Positions 21,352 to 31,151 of a DNA stretch of 64,000 nt are shown in pieces. The notes beneath the pieces are model-generated. The model was given only the letters and a program-made list of their open reading frames with translations. It was not told the origin of the DNA and did no database searches. The number at the start of each line of letters is the position of its first letter. Within the stretch, counting starts at the first letter, position 1. The translations under genes and the position numbers were made by a program. The stretch comes from CBDIHP01 sp965279195 (GTDB taxonomy: Bacteria; Planctomycetota; Planctomycetia; Isosphaerales; Isosphaeraceae): positions 124,001 through 188,000 of the forward strand of contig CBDIHP010000046.1 of NCBI GenBank assembly GCA_965279195.1, read 5' to 3'.

Positions 21352-22851
21352 ATGCCGTCGTACCGCCCCGCCTTCGAGGACGTTCTCCGCGAGTCCGCCC
21401 GCGCCCGCTGCGTCCCCGTCTACCGCGAACTCACCGGCGACGGCCTCACGCCCGTCTCTGCCTTCAAGCGGATCGAGGGGGAGGCCCCTGCGTTCCTCTT
21501 CGAAAGCGTCATCGGCGGCGAGAAAGTCGGACGCTTCAGCTTCCTCGGCGCCGACCCCTTCCTCCGCTTCGAAGCCCGGGGCGACGCCGTCACCATCGAG
21601 CCCCTCGACGGCTCAGGGCCGACCGTCACGAGGCAGTCGCCCGACCCCTTCGCCGACCTCCAGGCCCTGCTCGAAAAATACAAGGCGCACCACCTGCCGG
21701 GCCTCCCCCGGTTCTGCGGCGGGGCGGTCGGCTACGCCGCCTACGACGCGGTCCGATACTCCGAACGACTCCCCAACCCGCCGGCCGACGACCGCAACCT
21801 CCCCGACCTCTCGTTCTCGTTCTTCGACCGGATGGTCATCTTCGACCACATCCGCAAGACCATCCTGGTCGTCGCCCATGCCCACATCGGACCCGGCGCG
21901 GACGTCCAGCTGGCCTACGACCTCGCCAAGGCCCGGATCGACGAGCTGGTCGGGCGGCTCGCCCGCCCGAAAGACGAGGACCTGCTCCGCGACATCCGCA
22001 CCGACGGCCCCCCGCCCGCGACGCCGAAGTCGAACCTCACCCGCGAACGCTACGAGGAAGTCGTCCGCCACTGCCAGGAGTACATCAAGGCCGGCGACAT
22101 CTTCCAGGTCGTCCCCAGCCAGCGGTTCGAGGTCGAGACCAAGGCCGCGCCGTTCGACATCTACCGCTCCCTCCGTGTCCTCAACCCCAGCCCGTTCCTC
22201 TTCTACCTCACGTTCGGCGACCTCAAGCTGATCGGCAGCTCGCCCGAGATCCTCGTGCGGGTCGAGGACGGCATCGTGACCGTCCGCCCGATCGCGGGCA
22301 CCCGCCGGCGTGGCAAGGACGAGGCGGAGGACCGGGCCCTGGCCGAGGAACTCCTGGCCGATCCGAAGGAGCGGGCCGAGCACATCATGCTCGTGGACCT
22401 CGGCCGCAACGACGTCGGCCGCGTGGCCGAGTTCGCCACGGTCCAGCTCACCGACCTGATGAAGATCGAACTGTATTCGCACGTGATGCACATCACGTCG
22501 AACGTCAACGGCACGCTCGCGGCCGACAAGACGGCGTTCGACGCCCTCCGCTCGGGCCTGCCCGCCGGGACGGTCTCCGGCGCTCCCAAGGTCCGGGCGA
22601 TGGAGATCATCGACGAGGTCGAGCCGACCCGCCGCGGGCCTTACGCCGGCGCGGTCGGCTACATCGACTTCACCGGCAACATGGACACCTGCATCGCGCT
22701 GCGGACCATCGTCCTCGTCGGCCAGACCGCCTACGTCCAGGCCGGCGGCGGGGTCGTCTACGACAGCGTCCCCTCGGACGAGTACGAGGAGACCGTCAAC
22801 AAGGCCCGGGGGCTGCTCAAGGCCATCGAGATCGCCGAAGCCCAGCTCTGA
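21352..22851 (+). CDS. trpE: Anthranilate synthase component I
   Basis: Catalyses the chorismate plus ammonia to anthranilate step of tryptophan synthesis with the TrpG amidotransferase. The 499-residue product has the normal TrpE length. The N-terminal region contains FLFESVIGG at about residue 48 (LLES-type tryptophan-binding motif). The chorismate-binding core has FQVVPSQRFEV, NPSPFLFYL, GSSPEILVRV, PIAGTRRRGKD, EHIMLVDLGRNDVGRV, GLPAGTVSGAPKVRAMEII and a C-terminal QAGGGVVYDS. No trpG or other trp gene is adjacent and no leader peptide was recognised, so the pathway is dispersed here. Confidence 0.95.
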   Translation: MPSYRPAFEDVLRESARARCVPVYRELTGDGLTPVSAFKRIEGEAPAFLFESVIGGEKVGRFSFLGADPFLRFEARGDAVTIEPLDGSGPTVTRQSPDPFADLQALLEKYKAHHLPGLPRFCGGAVGYAAYDAVRYSERLPNPPADDRNLPDLSFSFFDRMVIFDHIRKTILVVAHAHIGPGADVQLAYDLAKARIDELVGRLARPKDEDLLRDIRTDGPPPATPKSNLTRERYEEVVRHCQEYIKAGDIFQVVPSQRFEVETKAAPFDIYRSLRVLNPSPFLFYLTFGDLKLIGSSPEILVRVEDGIVTVRPIAGTRRRGKDEAEDRALAEELLADPKERAEHIMLVDLGRNDVGRVAEFATVQLTDLMKIELYSHVMHITSNVNGTLAADKTAFDALRSGLPAGTVSGAPKVRAMEIIDEVEPTRRGPYAGAVGYIDFTGNMDTCIALRTIVLVGQTAYVQAGGGVVYDSVPSDEYEETVNKARGLLKAIEIAEAQL

Positions 22852-23170
22852 CGAAAGATGGGTGCTCGGGCTCCGGCTGAGCCCGAGCGGTGCGCCGGTC
22901 GGAAGCTCTGGGCGAGGGGCTCCGCCCCAACCTGGATCGAATGGCGATCAGCAAACCGGGGCTCCCGACCCGTTCTCTGCCAGGAGGGAGAATGGGTCGG
23001 GAGCCCCGGTTCGGTGGTTGTTCCTGTCCTCGGCAGGGGCGAGGTCTGGAGACCCTCGCCCGGCGCCTTCGTGCTGGCCCAGCGTTTCGAGCCGGTCCCA
23101 GCGAGGACGGACCAGTCGAAACGCCGTCCGAATCCCCATGCCTCACCCAGGTGTCCTCAACCATCCCTGG
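22852..23170. repeat. Intergenic dyad-repeat block between trpE and the PfkB kinase gene
   Basis: The 319-nt convergent gap is non-coding. A perfect 17-bp stem forms from 22955-22971 (ACCGGGGCTCCCGACCC) and 22994-23010 around a 22-nt loop, which itself holds TTCTC and GAGAA arms. A second, looser dyad (GGCGAGG-TCTGGAGA-CCCTCGCC) lies at about 23038-23060. Architecture and core (GGTCTGGAGACC, TCTC-GGAGG-GAGA loop) match the block at 7089-7234. The ORFs visible here are low-complexity shadows of the repeat. Confidence 0.8.
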
Positions 23171-24112
23171 TCAGAGCACCTCAAACCCCACCGCCTCGCC
23201 CTGCTGCTTGACGACGTCGGGGCAGATGGCGCCGGCGTCCCAGACGAGGGCGTTGGAGATCGCGGCGCCGGCGGCGTGGCGGAGCAGGGCCTCGGGTTCG
23301 AGGCCGTCGAGCACGCCCGCGACGAGCCCGGCGAGCAGGCAGTCGCCCGAGCCGATGGGGTTCACCGGGCGGATCTCGGGCGGGGTCACCCGGTAGGTCT
23401 TGCCCTCGATCCGGGCCAGGATCGGGTCGGCCCCGTCCGTGACGACGCCGACCTTCACGCCGTGCTTCGTCCATCTGTCGAGCATGGCGAAGATCTCGGC
23501 GTCGCTCGGATTCGGAGTGCGCAGGAAGCCGGCCGCCTCGCGGCGGTTGAGCTGCATGACGTCGGGCCAGAAGCCCCAGATGGCGTCGAGTGCGGGGCCG
23601 TAGGTGTCGAGGAAGACGGTCACTCGCTTGGCCTTGGCCAGCGAGATCAGGTCGCTGTAGAGCCCGTGGGTGGTCGCGCCGGGGCTCGACCCGGAGAGGG
23701 TGATCGCCTGGACCTGACCGCCGGCCAGGACGTCCTCCACCCTCTTGAACAGGGCGTCCGACTCCTCCTGACCGATGGAGGGGTCGGGGTCGAAGAAGGC
23801 GGTGTCGGGGACGGAGGCTTGCTCGGCCCGGATGGTCGTGATGACCCGGGTGGGCGAGGCGGTGGCGGTGACGATCGGGTCGAGCCCGTCATCGCGGCGG
23901 AGCAACTCTTCGCAGTAGGCGCCGACCGGGCCCCCGAGGAACGTGACCGGCCTGGCGGTCTTGGCGAGCTTCGCGAGCGCGCGGGCGACGTTGTTCCCCT
24001 TGCCGCCGACGACCTCGCGCAGCGACACGCCCCGGACGTTGTCGCCGGGGCGCCATGTGGGGACGGTGAGGGTCTTGTCCAGGCACGGATTGAGGGTGAC
24101 GCAGAGGATCAT
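23171..24112 (-). CDS. PfkB-family sugar (1-phosphofructokinase-like) kinase
   Basis: A 313-residue ribokinase-superfamily kinase of the 1-phosphofructokinase/tagatose-6-phosphate kinase branch. N-terminal CVTLNPCLDKTLTV is typical of FruK/LacC. REVVGGKGNNVARALAKL at about residue 32 is the substrate-binding signature 1, and NPIGSGDCLLAGLVAG at about 249 is signature 2 with the catalytic Asp. The product acts in the cytoplasm on a phosphorylated or free hexose. The start at 24112 yields the canonical N-terminus, although the ribosome site is weak. No PTS or fructose genes are near. Confidence 0.88.
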   Translation of the reverse strand: MILCVTLNPCLDKTLTVPTWRPGDNVRGVSLREVVGGKGNNVARALAKLAKTARPVTFLGGPVGAYCEELLRRDDGLDPIVTATASPTRVITTIRAEQASVPDTAFFDPDPSIGQEESDALFKRVEDVLAGGQVQAITLSGSSPGATTHGLYSDLISLAKAKRVTVFLDTYGPALDAIWGFWPDVMQLNRREAAGFLRTPNPSDAEIFAMLDRWTKHGVKVGVVTDGADPILARIEGKTYRVTPPEIRPVNPIGSGDCLLAGLVAGVLDGLEPEALLRHAAGAAISNALVWDAGAICPDVVKQQGEAVGFEVL

Positions 24113-24593
24113 AGGACAGCCGACCACCGGCGCTCCGGGTGAGGATTGGACACAAGAGGTGGGACCCGCGGCGACCGGCGGGGTCCATGGCGGGAACAAG
24201 TTCGGCTCGCGCGTCCGCGCGAGGCGGCCCGCTTCGCCCGCCCGATCGGCTGGCCGCCGACCTTCCCCCGGAGACCTTCCGGCCCAATATCATTGCCGAC
24301 GATCGGCCACGCGGGCAACCCGCGCCTCCCAAAACACACCCCCGCCACGACCGCCTACATTCGACTCGCCGAAAATTCTCCTTTAACTGTTTTTGACAAC
24401 CCAACTTACCCTGGTACATTCAATACAACTATTTTTCCTAAACTGCCTCCCTTTGTGCGCGTCGCGTGTCGTCCGGTGAGCGATCGCGAGGGCCAGGCCT
24501 TCGCGACGCAGCAGTCCGAGCCGCCACTCGCTCTCCTTCATACTGCGCGCCGGGATGACCGGTCCCGAACCCCCAACTCGATCGAGGTATCTG
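24113..24593. other. Non-coding divergent region with AT-rich promoter patch
   Basis: This 481-nt gap separates the divergent PfkB kinase and the beta-helix protein genes. Most of it is GC-rich with no coding appearance. A markedly AT-rich patch lies at about 24365-24450 and contains the promoter given separately. The segment from 24421 to 24583 would be the 5' untranslated leader of the beta-helix mRNA; no recognisable riboswitch is visible in it. Confidence 0.6.
24393..24420 (+). promoter_or_regulatory. Sigma-70-type promoter for the beta-helix protein gene
   Basis: A perfect -35 element TTGACA (24393-24398) is followed 16 nt later by the -10-like TACATT (24415-24420, four of six consensus bases). 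It lies in a strikingly AT-rich patch within otherwise GC-rich DNA, about 170 nt upstream of the ATG at 24594. Transcription is thus likely to begin near 24427. Confidence 0.55.
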
Positions 24594-27500
24594 ATGTCTG
24601 CCTTCTCGCACGAGGACGGTCTCCGGAAGACGGGGCAGGGACGCAGTCGCAAGAATCGCCACTCGCGTCGGCCCCGCCTGACACCTCAGGCTGACCATCT
24701 CGAATCGCGAAGGCTCCTGGTCTATACGGCGCTTTTCAGCGGGGTTGCGTTCTTTCAGGGGGATGGCGCGGACGACACGATTATCTTCCAGAACATCAAC
24801 GGCCAGCTCAGTCACAATCGCTTCACGGCCGGCGACCCCGGCTTCAACAGCGATCTTGACTTCGACAGCAACACGCCCGGGGACCAGACAGTCGCCGCCG
24901 GGAATGGCCAGTCGATCACGGTCGACATGGGCGCGGGCAGCGACGTCGCCATCATCGGAACCGACGCCAACCCGGCCTCGACCACCGGCGCTCAGTTCAG
25001 CATCAACGGCGGCACCGGCGCGACCGACCAGCTCATCGTCGATGACTCCTCCGGCCCTCGCAACGCCACGGGCTCGGTGACCTATTCCCTGGACATCAGC
25101 AGCATCATCATCGCCGACGGGGCCAGCACCGCCGCCGTCAGCTATGGCGGCCTGACGGGTGCCAGGCTCGAACTCAAGGCCGGGTCGAACAACGGCCTCA
25201 CCCGCGACTTCAACAGCGTCCAACTCGGCACCAATACGACCCCGATCCAGATCCTCGGCGGCGGCAGCGACGTCACCGACGTCTTTCTTTTCAGCCAAGG
25301 CCAGACGTTCGTCGGTTCGCTGGTCGGCGTCGTCTCCCAGTTCAACTACGGTGCCTACTCCAGCCCCGCCTCGGTGAACATCGGGGCGGCCACCGCCACC
25401 GGCTTCTCGGGCAGCTTCTCGGGCGTCCAGACCGTCATCGGCGGGAGCGGCAACGACACGCTCGTCGGTGGCAACGCGATCTCGGTTCTGTTCAACGGTC
25501 AGGATGGCAACGATACGATTACCGGTGGATCCGTCGGGGATATCCTCATCGGAGGCACCGGAAATGACTCCATCGACGGGGCCGGCGGGGACGACTTCAT
25601 CGACGCCGGGACCGGAACCGACTCGGTCATCGGTGGCCCGGGCACCGACACGATCGGGATCCTGAACCTCTCCTCGAACGGCGGCAGCGCGATCACCATC
25701 GGCGGGAACAATGCCCTTGTGGTCAACGGATCCTCCGCCAACGACGGCACCGTCACCTTCCCGGGCAGCGATGTCGAGATCCTCAATGTGGACCTGGTCT
25801 CGTCGGGGATCGATTCCAACGACAACCTCGTCGTGACGACAACTCTGCCGGTGCTGATCCGAGTCTTCGGAAACGAGGGCGACGATACGCTCGACCTCAG
25901 TGGCTTCGTCGGAGTTTCCGAAATCGACGGTGGCCCCGGTGCGGATCAATTGATCGGCTCCGTCGGGAGTACGACATTTCTGCCCGGGAGTGGCACCGAT
26001 TCAGTCGCGATCACTGGCGGAAACGGCAACGACGACATACGGATCGTCCGATCCAGCACGCTGGCCAGCATCATCCGGAACGGAGTCACCGCCCCCTTCG
26101 ACCTCGACCAGACCGAGGGATTCACCTTCGATGGCGGTGCGGGCAATGACACGCTCACGTTTGATATCTCCGGCGGTGTGCCCTTTCCCTCCGGCGGCTT
26201 CAGCTACGACGGTGGCGTCGGCGGCAATGACACCCTGAGTCTCGTCGGAACCCTGCCGATCGGACTGCTCGGTACCGTGACCTACACGCCGTCGACCATC
26301 GTGGGTTCGGGCAACTACGACCTGGATGGTCGCACGATCGCCTTCACGAATCTCGAGCCGATCAACGACACGACCTCCGCCGCCAATTTCGTCTTCAACG
26401 GACCCGCGGGCCCGTTGCCCTACTCGCTCACCAACGGCCCGGTGCTCAGCGGCGCCACGACCCTGCAGATCGCCAGCCTCGGCGGACCGTCCTTTGAACT
26501 GGTGAATCTCGCCAACAAGTCGAACATTGAGGTCAACGGGGCCTCCGGCGGCAATACCTATCAGTTTGACGTGCCCACGAGCGTGTCCGCGCTGTCGCAG
26601 TTCACCCTGAACGCAGGCGACGGAAATGACTCGGTCGTCCTCAGGTCCACACCTGCCGGGGGGGTCTTCGACTTCAATCTCGGGCTCGGCGACGACACTC
26701 TCATCGCCTTCGCCTCGGGTCTCGGCAACAACTTGGTGAGCACCGACGGCGGCCTCGGCGGCACCGACACCCTCACCTTCAACACCAATGGCCTGGCCGC
26801 GACCGGCACCACCACGACCCTCACCTTCAACGGCAGGACGCTCACCTACTCGGAATACGAGATCATCAATGCGTTGATCCTCACGGTCCTCAACACCAGC
26901 GACGCCGGCTTCGGCTCGTTCCGCCAGGCGATCCTCAACGCCAACGCGACCGCCGGGGCGGACACGATCACCTTCCAGATCCCGAATGCCGGCCCCTTCG
27001 TCCTCGTCCCCGACACTCCCTATCCCTCGATCACCGAGACCGTGACAATCGACGGCTACAGCCAGCCCGGGGCGTCGCCGAACACCCTCGCCGTCGGCAC
27101 CAATGCGGTCATCCTGATCCAGATCCAGGGGACGTCCTTCAACACACCGTCCCAGGGGGCCGCCGGCCTCACGGTCGACGGCGTCGCCGCCGGCGGCAGC
27201 GTCATCCGGGGGCTCTCGATCGTCCTTTGCGAGGCTGGCATCGATATCATCAACGGCGCCGCGAATGTTCAGATCCTGGGCAACTTCCTCGGGGTCGACA
27301 CCACGGGCCTGATCGACCTGGGCAACACCGAGATCGGCGTCTTCGTCGGCGATTCCGACAACGTCGTGATCGGCACTCTGGCGCTGGCCGATCGAAATCT
27401 CATCTCCGGGAACAGCCTCTACGGCGTCGCCATCTCCGCCTCGCAGTTCGCGCGTGTGGCGAACAATCTGATCGGGACGGACCGCACCGGCAACGTCGCG

Positions 27501-30500
27501 ATCTCGAACGACTTCGCGGGCGTCCAGATCGAGGCCGGCAGCACGGGGGCTACCATCGGAGGGCTGGCGTCCACCCAGGGCAACGTCATCTCGGGGAATG
27601 CCGCCGACGGCATCGCCATCCAGACGCTCACCTCCGTCATCTCGAATAACCTGATCGGCCTCACCGCCGATGGCCTCACCGCGCTGGGGAACCGCAACGG
27701 CATCCGGATCAACGGCGGGTCGAATAGCTCGATCTCCAGCAACGTCGTGTCCGGCAACACCAACGACGGCATCCTCATCTCGGGATCGACGTCCAGCGCG
27801 AACACGCTCTTCAGCAACCGCATCGGCACCGATTCGGTGGGCGCGAGGGCGATCCCCAACGGCAATTATGGGGTCGAGCTGGTCAGCAGCACCCGAAACA
27901 ATCAACTCTTCAGCAACGTCATCTCCGGGAATACGACGGCGGGGGTCCGGCTGGACGGGGCGGGCACCAGAGGGAACCTGATCGCCCAGAACCGGATCGG
28001 CACGAACAACTCGGGCAGCGCCGCGGTACCCAACGGGAACGGCATCGAGGTCAGCGGCTCGACCGACAACACGATCGGGGCCTTCGCTTCGTCGCCGGGC
28101 AACATCATCTCGGGCAACACTTCCGACGGGATTGTCTTCAGCAACGACGCCGGGCGGAACGTCGTCCTCGGCAATATCATCGGCCTGAACGGCGTCGGGA
28201 CCGCCGCACTGCCGAACGCCGGCAACGGGATCACCGTCATCAGCGGCACGACGGCCGGACAGACGATCGGTGGCACCACGGCCGCGACGCGGAACGTCAT
28301 CTCGGGGAACCAGGGCCACGGGATCCTGTACCTCTTCACGAATTCGACGAACCTCGTCGGCGGCGACCTGATCCGGGGCAACTACATCGGCACGAACGCC
28401 GCCGGGACCGCCGCGGTCGGAAACGGCCTTTCGGGCGTGGCGATCCAGACGGGCAGGGCCGTCACGATCGGCGGGACGGCCTCCGGCGCGGGCAATCTGA
28501 TCTCCGGGAACTCCGAGAGCGGCATCGTGACCGGAGGCTCCTCCGGCGTCCCCCTCGGCGGCCTGATCTCAAATATTCTGATCCAGGGGAATCTCGTCGG
28601 GACCAACGCCGCAGGCGGGTCGGCGATCGGCAACGGGAACAACGGGATCGAGCTGGTCGAGGGCACCGGCGTCTCGGTCGGCGGATCCGCCGCCGGCGCG
28701 GGCAATCTCGTGTCGGGGAACGCCAACCAGGGCCTCGATCTCTCGGTCGCGGCGTTGATCCAGGGGAACAAGTTCGGGACGAACATCAGCGGGACCGCCG
28801 CGATCCCCAACGGTGGCAATGTGATCCTGGGCACCGAGGGGGCCACGATCGGGGGCCTCACGGCCGGCCAGGGGAACCTGATCTCGGGCGCGACCGGGGA
28901 CGGCGTGCGGATCGTCGGTTCGAGCTCTACGGGGGCCAACCGGCCGACTTTCATCCTGGGGAATCTGATCGGGACCGACGGGGCGGGCAATCGGCCGATC
29001 CCGAACGGCGGGACTGGGATCTTCGCCGACGGCAACGTCACCGCGACGATCCGGGGGAACACGGTCTCGGCCAATCGGGGCGGTGGGATCCAGACCGCGA
29101 ATCCTAGCTCCGTGGGCGTGGAGGCCGCCACCACGCCAATCTTGATCGCCGGCAACGCGATCGGCACGAACACCGCCGGGACCGCCCGACTCGGGAACAT
29201 CGGGCCGGGCATCCTCATCCGGTCCTCGGGCGTGTCGATCGGCGGAGTCTCCCTCGGCGACCGCAACGTGATCTCCGCCAACACGGGCGCCGGCATCATC
29301 ATTAATGGATCCCGGAACCTCGTGCAGGGCAACCTGATCGGGACCGACTCGAGGGGCTCCGCCTCGCTCGGCAACGGCTCGTTCGGAGTCCATTTGTTTG
29401 AATCCAATTCCGGCAACTTCACCTTCCTCAGCACGTCCAACACCCTCGGCGGGGCCTCGGCGGGCGCCGGAAACCTGATCTCGGGCAACGCGTCCGGGGG
29501 GCTCGTCCTCTTCGATGCCTCGACCGTGGGGAATGTGATCCTCGGCAACCGGGTCGGCACGAACGCGGCCGGCAACGCGGCCCTGCCCAACGGCGGCGCG
29601 GGGATCAACATCCAGGGCGCGACTCGCAACACGATCGGCGGCATCGCTTCCGGCTCGGCCAACCTCATCTCGGGCAATACCGGGGTCGGAGTCCAGCTCC
29701 TCGGCCCGTCAAACGGCCTGCTCGGTAACCGGATAGGGACGACCCTCGACGGCAACGGAGCCCTCCCGAACTCGGCGGGTATCGGCGTCCTCGTGAAGGG
29801 TGTGGCGGGCAATTCGATCGGTGGTTCCGTCGCCGGCGCGGGGAACCTCATCTCCGGACATGTCGATTCCACCGGCGTCGGCATCGGGATCAAGGTCGAG
29901 GGGACTGCGGCCAATCAATCGCTCCGGACCGTCATCCAGGGCAATCGGATCGGGACGAACGCGGCCGGGAATGCAGCGATCCCCAACGCCGTCGCGGGCA
30001 TCTACATCGTCTCGGCGGGCGGCAACACGGTTGGCGGGAGCACCGCCGGGGCCCGGAACGTCCTGTCCGGCAACGGCTCGACCCGGTATCCCGGCGCGGG
30101 GCTCTGGATCGAGGATAACGCCAGCGGCAACGTCGCGATCGGCAACTACATCGGCGTCAGCGCCGACGGCAGCACGCCCCTCGGCAACAAGGGCGACGGC
30201 ATCGTCATCAGCGACGCCTCGAACAACGTCATCGGCCAGGGTTCCGCCGAGACCCGCAACGTGATCTCGGCCAACGGCCTCTCGGGGATCCAGATCTTCG
30301 GCGCCGACGCGACCGGCAACGTCGTCCGGGGCAACTTCATCGGCACCGACGCCGTCGGCGGCGGGACGGCCGGGCGGAACGGGATCTTCCCCTTCGGCAA
30401 CGGCTCCCGCAACGCCGCCAATAACGGCGAGGTCGGCGTCGGGGTCTATCTCGACCACACCACCGGCAACACGATCGGCGGCACTTCGACGGCCGACTCC

Positions 30501-31076
30501 AATGTGATCTCCGGCAACCGGACCTACGGCGTACAGATCCTCTCCGGCTCGGCGAATACCATCGCCGGGAACCTCGTCGGGACCAACGGCGATGGCTCGG
30601 CCGGGGTCGGCAACGCACTCGACGGCATCCTGATCAACGGCTCCGCGAACAACACCGTCAGCCGGAACCTCATCTCGGCCAACGGCGACAGCGGCATCCA
30701 CCTCACCGCCGCCGCCTCGACCGGCAACAGCCTGGTGGACAACCAGATCGGCGTCACCGCCTCGGGCACGCCCCTGGTTAACCGGCGGTTCGGCGTGGTG
30801 GCCTCCGACGGCACCACCGGGAACACCCTCACGGGGGGCGTGATCGTGGCCAACGGAGGGGCGACCAACGCCATCGTCGATCCCAGCGGCAACGGCATCA
30901 CGGTCAACAACGTCTCGGCGTCGATCGTGACGATGAAGCGAGGCAAGCCGACCCTTTTGGCCGTGAAGATCAAGCAGAAGAAGGCCAAGCCGGTCAAGGC
31001 GAAGGCCCCGTTCGCGAATCGCCCGCAGGCGACCCTCCAGAAGTCCCACGTCGCCGCGAAGAATCGGGCCCGCTGA
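24594..31076 (+). CDS. Giant secreted beta-helix protein with LESRxLL N-terminus
   Basis: A 2160-residue probable surface or secreted protein. The ATG lies 6 nt after GAGG. The basic N-terminus leads to ADHLESRRLL at about residue 35, a variant of the LEPR-XLL signature of planctomycete exported proteins. Residues about 280-355 hold RTX-like calcium-binding repeats (GGTGNDSIDGAGGDD). A CSLREA-like segment (NTSDAGFGSFRQAILNAN) is at about 765. From about 860 to 2100 come dozens of repeats of the pattern NLISGN..GI and IGTN..GTAALGNG, predicted to form a right-handed parallel beta-helix. The last 35 residues are Lys/Ala-rich and basic. A role in adhesion or matrix binding is inference. Confidence 0.85.
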   Translation: MSAFSHEDGLRKTGQGRSRKNRHSRRPRLTPQADHLESRRLLVYTALFSGVAFFQGDGADDTIIFQNINGQLSHNRFTAGDPGFNSDLDFDSNTPGDQTVAAGNGQSITVDMGAGSDVAIIGTDANPASTTGAQFSINGGTGATDQLIVDDSSGPRNATGSVTYSLDISSIIIADGASTAAVSYGGLTGARLELKAGSNNGLTRDFNSVQLGTNTTPIQILGGGSDVTDVFLFSQGQTFVGSLVGVVSQFNYGAYSSPASVNIGAATATGFSGSFSGVQTVIGGSGNDTLVGGNAISVLFNGQDGNDTITGGSVGDILIGGTGNDSIDGAGGDDFIDAGTGTDSVIGGPGTDTIGILNLSSNGGSAITIGGNNALVVNGSSANDGTVTFPGSDVEILNVDLVSSGIDSNDNLVVTTTLPVLIRVFGNEGDDTLDLSGFVGVSEIDGGPGADQLIGSVGSTTFLPGSGTDSVAITGGNGNDDIRIVRSSTLASIIRNGVTAPFDLDQTEGFTFDGGAGNDTLTFDISGGVPFPSGGFSYDGGVGGNDTLSLVGTLPIGLLGTVTYTPSTIVGSGNYDLDGRTIAFTNLEPINDTTSAANFVFNGPAGPLPYSLTNGPVLSGATTLQIASLGGPSFELVNLANKSNIEVNGASGGNTYQFDVPTSVSALSQFTLNAGDGNDSVVLRSTPAGGVFDFNLGLGDDTLIAFASGLGNNLVSTDGGLGGTDTLTFNTNGLAATGTTTTLTFNGRTLTYSEYEIINALILTVLNTSDAGFGSFRQAILNANATAGADTITFQIPNAGPFVLVPDTPYPSITETVTIDGYSQPGASPNTLAVGTNAVILIQIQGTSFNTPSQGAAGLTVDGVAAGGSVIRGLSIVLCEAGIDIINGAANVQILGNFLGVDTTGLIDLGNTEIGVFVGDSDNVVIGTLALADRNLISGNSLYGVAISASQFARVANNLIGTDRTGNVAISNDFAGVQIEAGSTGATIGGLASTQGNVISGNAADGIAIQTLTSVISNNLIGLTADGLTALGNRNGIRINGGSNSSISSNVVSGNTNDGILISGSTSSANTLFSNRIGTDSVGARAIPNGNYGVELVSSTRNNQLFSNVISGNTTAGVRLDGAGTRGNLIAQNRIGTNNSGSAAVPNGNGIEVSGSTDNTIGAFASSPGNIISGNTSDGIVFSNDAGRNVVLGNIIGLNGVGTAALPNAGNGITVISGTTAGQTIGGTTAATRNVISGNQGHGILYLFTNSTNLVGGDLIRGNYIGTNAAGTAAVGNGLSGVAIQTGRAVTIGGTASGAGNLISGNSESGIVTGGSSGVPLGGLISNILIQGNLVGTNAAGGSAIGNGNNGIELVEGTGVSVGGSAAGAGNLVSGNANQGLDLSVAALIQGNKFGTNISGTAAIPNGGNVILGTEGATIGGLTAGQGNLISGATGDGVRIVGSSSTGANRPTFILGNLIGTDGAGNRPIPNGGTGIFADGNVTATIRGNTVSANRGGGIQTANPSSVGVEAATTPILIAGNAIGTNTAGTARLGNIGPGILIRSSGVSIGGVSLGDRNVISANTGAGIIINGSRNLVQGNLIGTDSRGSASLGNGSFGVHLFESNSGNFTFLSTSNTLGGASAGAGNLISGNASGGLVLFDASTVGNVILGNRVGTNAAGNAALPNGGAGINIQGATRNTIGGIASGSANLISGNTGVGVQLLGPSNGLLGNRIGTTLDGNGALPNSAGIGVLVKGVAGNSIGGSVAGAGNLISGHVDSTGVGIGIKVEGTAANQSLRTVIQGNRIGTNAAGNAAIPNAVAGIYIVSAGGNTVGGSTAGARNVLSGNGSTRYPGAGLWIEDNASGNVAIGNYIGVSADGSTPLGNKGDGIVISDASNNVIGQGSAETRNVISANGLSGIQIFGADATGNVVRGNFIGTDAVGGGTAGRNGIFPFGNGSRNAANNGEVGVGVYLDHTTGNTIGGTSTADSNVISGNRTYGVQILSGSANTIAGNLVGTNGDGSAGVGNALDGILINGSANNTVSRNLISANGDSGIHLTAAASTGNSLVDNQIGVTASGTPLVNRRFGVVASDGTTGNTLTGGVIVANGGATNAIVDPSGNGITVNNVSASIVTMKRGKPTLLAVKIKQKKAKPVKAKAPFANRPQATLQKSHVAAKNRAR

Positions 31077-31151
31077 GCCCCGGCTTCCCGGCCGGACCGG
31101 GGCGGGATACGATGGCCCGACCGACGTCATCCCGCCCCTTGAGACTCCCCG

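Noticed and set aside
22858..23211. Short open frames after trpE
   Set aside because: They run through the hairpin repeat block and have low-complexity composition with no ribosome site.
23171..24199. Longer start for the PfkB kinase at 24199
   Set aside because: The extra residues are Pro/Ala-rich and precede the canonical MILCVTLNPCLDKT start at 24112.
26001..28319. 772-codon minus-strand frame
   Set aside because: It runs antisense through the beta-helix repeats; its Asp/Val/Arg pattern mirrors the repeat code and has no domain.
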